In this document: positions 62,169 through 64,000 of the stretch, piece by piece
Numbering within the stretch: the first letter of the stretch is position 1
Layout of the letters: every line of letters starts with the position of its first letter
Source: Planctomycetota bacterium
GTDB lineage: Bacteria; Planctomycetota; UBA1135
Reading direction: 5' to 3'
Assembly: GCA_024275135.1 (NCBI GenBank)
Contig: JAJRZS010000018.1
Location: forward strand, 25,826 to 89,825
DNA: 64,000 nucleotides
Notes under the pieces: model-generated
Database searches by the model: none
The model's input: the letters and a program-made list of their open reading frames with translations, nothing else
What the model was told of the DNA's origin: nothing
Translations under genes and position numbers: made by a program

Positions 62169-63643
62169 CGCACCGCCTCCTTCAACTCTAGTACATCGTC
62201 GAATGGATGCCGCACCCCATGGATTTCCTGGTAAGTTTCATGCCCTTTGCCAGCAACTAAAAGCACATCTTGAGGTTTGAGCTGTTGTAAGGCCAATGCG
62301 ATGGCCTGGCGGCGGTCGACTTCCGCCCAGGAAGTGCAAGAGGTTTGCTGCACGCCAAGCAGAACTTCGTCCACGATTTTCTCGGGGCTTTCACTGCGCG
62401 GATTGTCCGAAGTGACCACGCACCAATCGGCGTGTTGCCCCACCGCCTGTCCCATCGGCGCCCGTTTGCCTGCATCACGGTCCCCGCCCGCGCCAAAAAC
62501 CACGCCCAAACGCGCACTGGGGAAGGCTTGACGCAATGCGTCCAACACATGGGCAAGAGCCTCTGGCGTATGCGCATAATCAACAAAGAGGTGCGCGGGA
62601 AATTCAGGGGCCACCTTTTGCAATCGCCCTGGCACTGGGGTGCAACGCGACAAGGCCGCCGCCGCTTGGTGCGCCTCCCAGCCATAAACGGCAAGCATGC
62701 CAAAAGCCAACAAAAGGTTTTCGGCGTTATGACGTCCGAGGAGAGAACTTTGCATTGAGGCGCGGCCAAAGACACCATTCACTTGCAGTTGCAATCCTTC
62801 GGCAGAAGAAACATAGTGTCCATGCAAACTGGCCTTGGGATTGTCCAATGCCCAGGTCAATGTCCGCGCGGCCAGTGAAGCACAAAGTTCTTGAATCGGC
62901 TGCTGCAAGGGAATTAAGGCCGTCGCCTGCGCCGGTAGATTCCAAAACAATTGGGCTTTGGCACGCGCATAGGCTTCCATGGTGCCATGCATATCCAAAT
63001 GATCGCGACTGAGGTTGGTCCAAGCAGCGCAATCCAACTTGATCCCGCTCAGTCGTTGTTGCTCCACGCCAATGGAACTCGCCTCCAACACCGCGGCAGG
63101 CGCTTGTTGCGCGACCACTTGCTGCAACCACTGATGCAGATAATCGGCACTAGTGGTGGTATTGGGAATGGCCAAGGACCAATCCCCCATCTGCATGCCT
63201 AGGGTTCCTGCAATCCCCGCTTTTTCTCCGCCGTGCTGCAAGGCCTGGTGCACCAAATGCACCACCGTGCTTTTGCCATTGGTGCCGGTTACCGCGCCCA
63301 CCCAAATTTTGGCACTCGGAAAGCCACTCAGAATATGGGCCGCATTACCCGCGACTTGCAAAAAGGTCGGCAACGCCTGGTTCTTCACCCGCAAACTGGG
63401 CAAGGAGGCAAGGGCGACGGGTGCCTGGGTTAAAACCGCACTGGCCCCACGCTCATAAGCTTGCTCCACGAAATCCTGACCTTGAAATTGCCGCCCAGGC
63501 AGGGCGCAAAATAAATCCCCAGGAATCACCCGGCGCGAATCGAAGCAAGCCCGCAGCAAAGGACTATCGAAGCCGCCCCCACCTTCTAGCGAGACGGCAA
63601 ATCCCTCTTCCTGAAGACGGCGGACAAGCTGCGAAACCTTCAT
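62156..63643 (-). CDS. murE: UDP-MurNAc-dipeptide--meso-diaminopimelate ligase MurE
   Basis: The 495-residue ligase has ACFDSRRVIPGDLFCALPG, the ATP loop GAVTGTNGKSTVVHLV, LEASSIGVEQQRL, LSRDHLDMHGTMEAYA, FVDYAHTPEAL and TSDNPRSE. The DNPR tetrapeptide is the meso-diaminopimelate recognition motif, so the stem peptide should contain DAP. ATG 63643 follows the upstream PBP stop by one base; the longer frame to 63862 lies inside the PBP gene. Confidence 0.96.
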   Translation of the reverse strand: MKVSQLVRRLQEEGFAVSLEGGGGFDSPLLRACFDSRRVIPGDLFCALPGRQFQGQDFVEQAYERGASAVLTQAPVALASLPSLRVKNQALPTFLQVAGNAAHILSGFPSAKIWVGAVTGTNGKSTVVHLVHQALQHGGEKAGIAGTLGMQMGDWSLAIPNTTTSADYLHQWLQQVVAQQAPAAVLEASSIGVEQQRLSGIKLDCAAWTNLSRDHLDMHGTMEAYARAKAQLFWNLPAQATALIPLQQPIQELCASLAARTLTWALDNPKASLHGHYVSSAEGLQLQVNGVFGRASMQSSLLGRHNAENLLLAFGMLAVYGWEAHQAAAALSRCTPVPGRLQKVAPEFPAHLFVDYAHTPEALAHVLDALRQAFPSARLGVVFGAGGDRDAGKRAPMGQAVGQHADWCVVTSDNPRSESPEKIVDEVLLGVQQTSCTSWAEVDRRQAIALALQQLKPQDVLLVAGKGHETYQEIHGVRHPFDDVLELKEAVRCLA

Positions 63644-63644
63644 T

Positions 63645-64000
63645 TCATTCCCTCCGCAGATTAGCGGCAGATGCCCGCCATTCCAAGTTCGGAGCCGTCT
63701 GCTTGGCCAATAAACCTCGTTGCTGTAAGGCCCAATGCAGAATGTTGGCCGCTGCCGGGCCACAAACGCGAGAGCCATAGTGATGCAGTCCACCTGCTTG
63801 GCTCTTCTGAGTGCCGTAGGCCACCACCAGGACGAGAAGCTGAGGGTCATCCGCAGGACCAAAGGCGGTAAACAGCGAGGTATAACGGTTGAGAAACGGG
63901 CCTGAGCGAATCTGTGCCGTCCCAGATTTTCCGCAGTAGGCCAACTCCTCTCGGTGCGGCAACCATTTGCGATGCGGCAACATCACCATCGCATGCATGG
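63645..64000 (-). CDS. ftsI: Penicillin-binding protein transpeptidase (FtsI-like), C-terminal part
   Basis: Only the last ~117 codons lie in the window; the start is beyond the right edge. The KSGTAQI motif (third active-site element of transpeptidases, KTG type) and the usual PBP C-terminus (FTAFGPADDPQLLVLVVAYG) are present. As the gene before murE it is most likely FtsI/PBP3, although a PBP2-type enzyme is possible. The stop lies one base before the murE start. Confidence 0.88.
   Translation of the reverse strand, partial: MHAMVMLPHRKWLPHREELAYCGKSGTAQIRSGPFLNRYTSLFTAFGPADDPQLLVLVVAYGTQKSQAGGLHHYGSRVCGPAAANILHWALQQRGLLAKQTAPNLEWRASAANLRRE

Noticed and set aside
1..64000. CRISPR array, tRNA genes, insertion sequences, phage genes
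   Set aside because: No repeat-spacer pattern, tRNA-like fold, transposase or phage protein was seen, and the gaps are too small to hide most of these.
1..64000. Selenoprotein with in-frame TGA
   Set aside because: All recognised genes reach their expected length without an internal TGA; the only internal stop is the TAG in the M16 gene.

Overview
The window is a very gene-dense stretch of a bacterial chromosome, about 51 protein genes with no intergenic gap over 190 bases, and no rRNA, tRNA, CRISPR array or insertion sequence that I could recognise. The gene content suggests a Gram-negative member of the PVC superphylum, most likely a Planctomycetota-like lineage. Pointers are DUF1080 (3-keto-disaccharide hydrolase) domains, a Tat-secreted Gfo/Idh/MocA lipoprotein oxidoreductase, a nucleoside:H+ symporter-type MFS permease beside an oxidoreductase, a large beta-propeller lipoprotein, and UbiA/UbiX/UbiE-type menaquinone genes. 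The assignment is an inference from family content; no marker gene decides it.

Layout. 1-1863 (minus): selA and a small Cys-rich secreted protein. 1879-8722 (plus): recJ, a VTT-domain membrane protein, polA and a CPA2-type antiporter with CBS domains. 8712-10996 (minus): a pair of SPFH proteins in HflK/HflC-like order. 11040-12005 (plus): a membrane-anchored EEP-fold phosphatase/nuclease. 11979-15500 (minus): miaA and two M16 peptidase-like genes, one interrupted by an in-frame TAG. 15538-16398 (plus): a secreted unknown. 16395-22190 (minus): mutL, holA, ubiA, ubiX, a CPBP protease and ubiE/menG in an overlapping operon. 22300-25437 (minus): a giant propeller lipoprotein. 25627-29014 (plus): ruvB, a SpoIID-like protein and tgt. 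28995-33312 (minus): cstA, an SH3-domain protein and a PhoD-like phosphatase. 33358-34632 (plus): rmuC.

34629-41300 (minus) is a four-gene operon: cytochrome c lipoprotein, propeller/DUF1080 protein, MFS permease and Gfo/Idh/MocA oxidoreductase. It looks like a pathway for oxidised (3-keto) sugars. 41361-43764 (minus): a secreted protein with a degenerate HExxH motif, and adenosine deaminase. 43783-44457 (plus): a HAD hydrolase. 44464-51408 (minus): MBOAT acyltransferase, three tandem paralogous SGNH-like proteins, a DUF819 membrane protein, a small unknown and an SDR. 51449-52795 (plus): the Tat-signal oxidoreductase. 52790 to the right edge (minus): thrS and a dcw-type peptidoglycan cluster read as ftsI (partial), murE, murF, mraY, ftsW, LysM protein, murG, murC, murB, thrS.

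The genome is tightly packed. Many consecutive genes share ATGA or TAATG stop/start overlaps, and nearly every convergent pair overlaps at its 3' ends. Several operon-leading genes have a TANNNT hexamer only 5-9 nt before the start codon, which suggests leaderless transcription. The points most worth a second look are the amber codon inside the M16 gene, the MBOAT plus triple-SGNH cluster, the 3-keto-sugar operon, and the secreted protein in which HExxH has become HNLVH.
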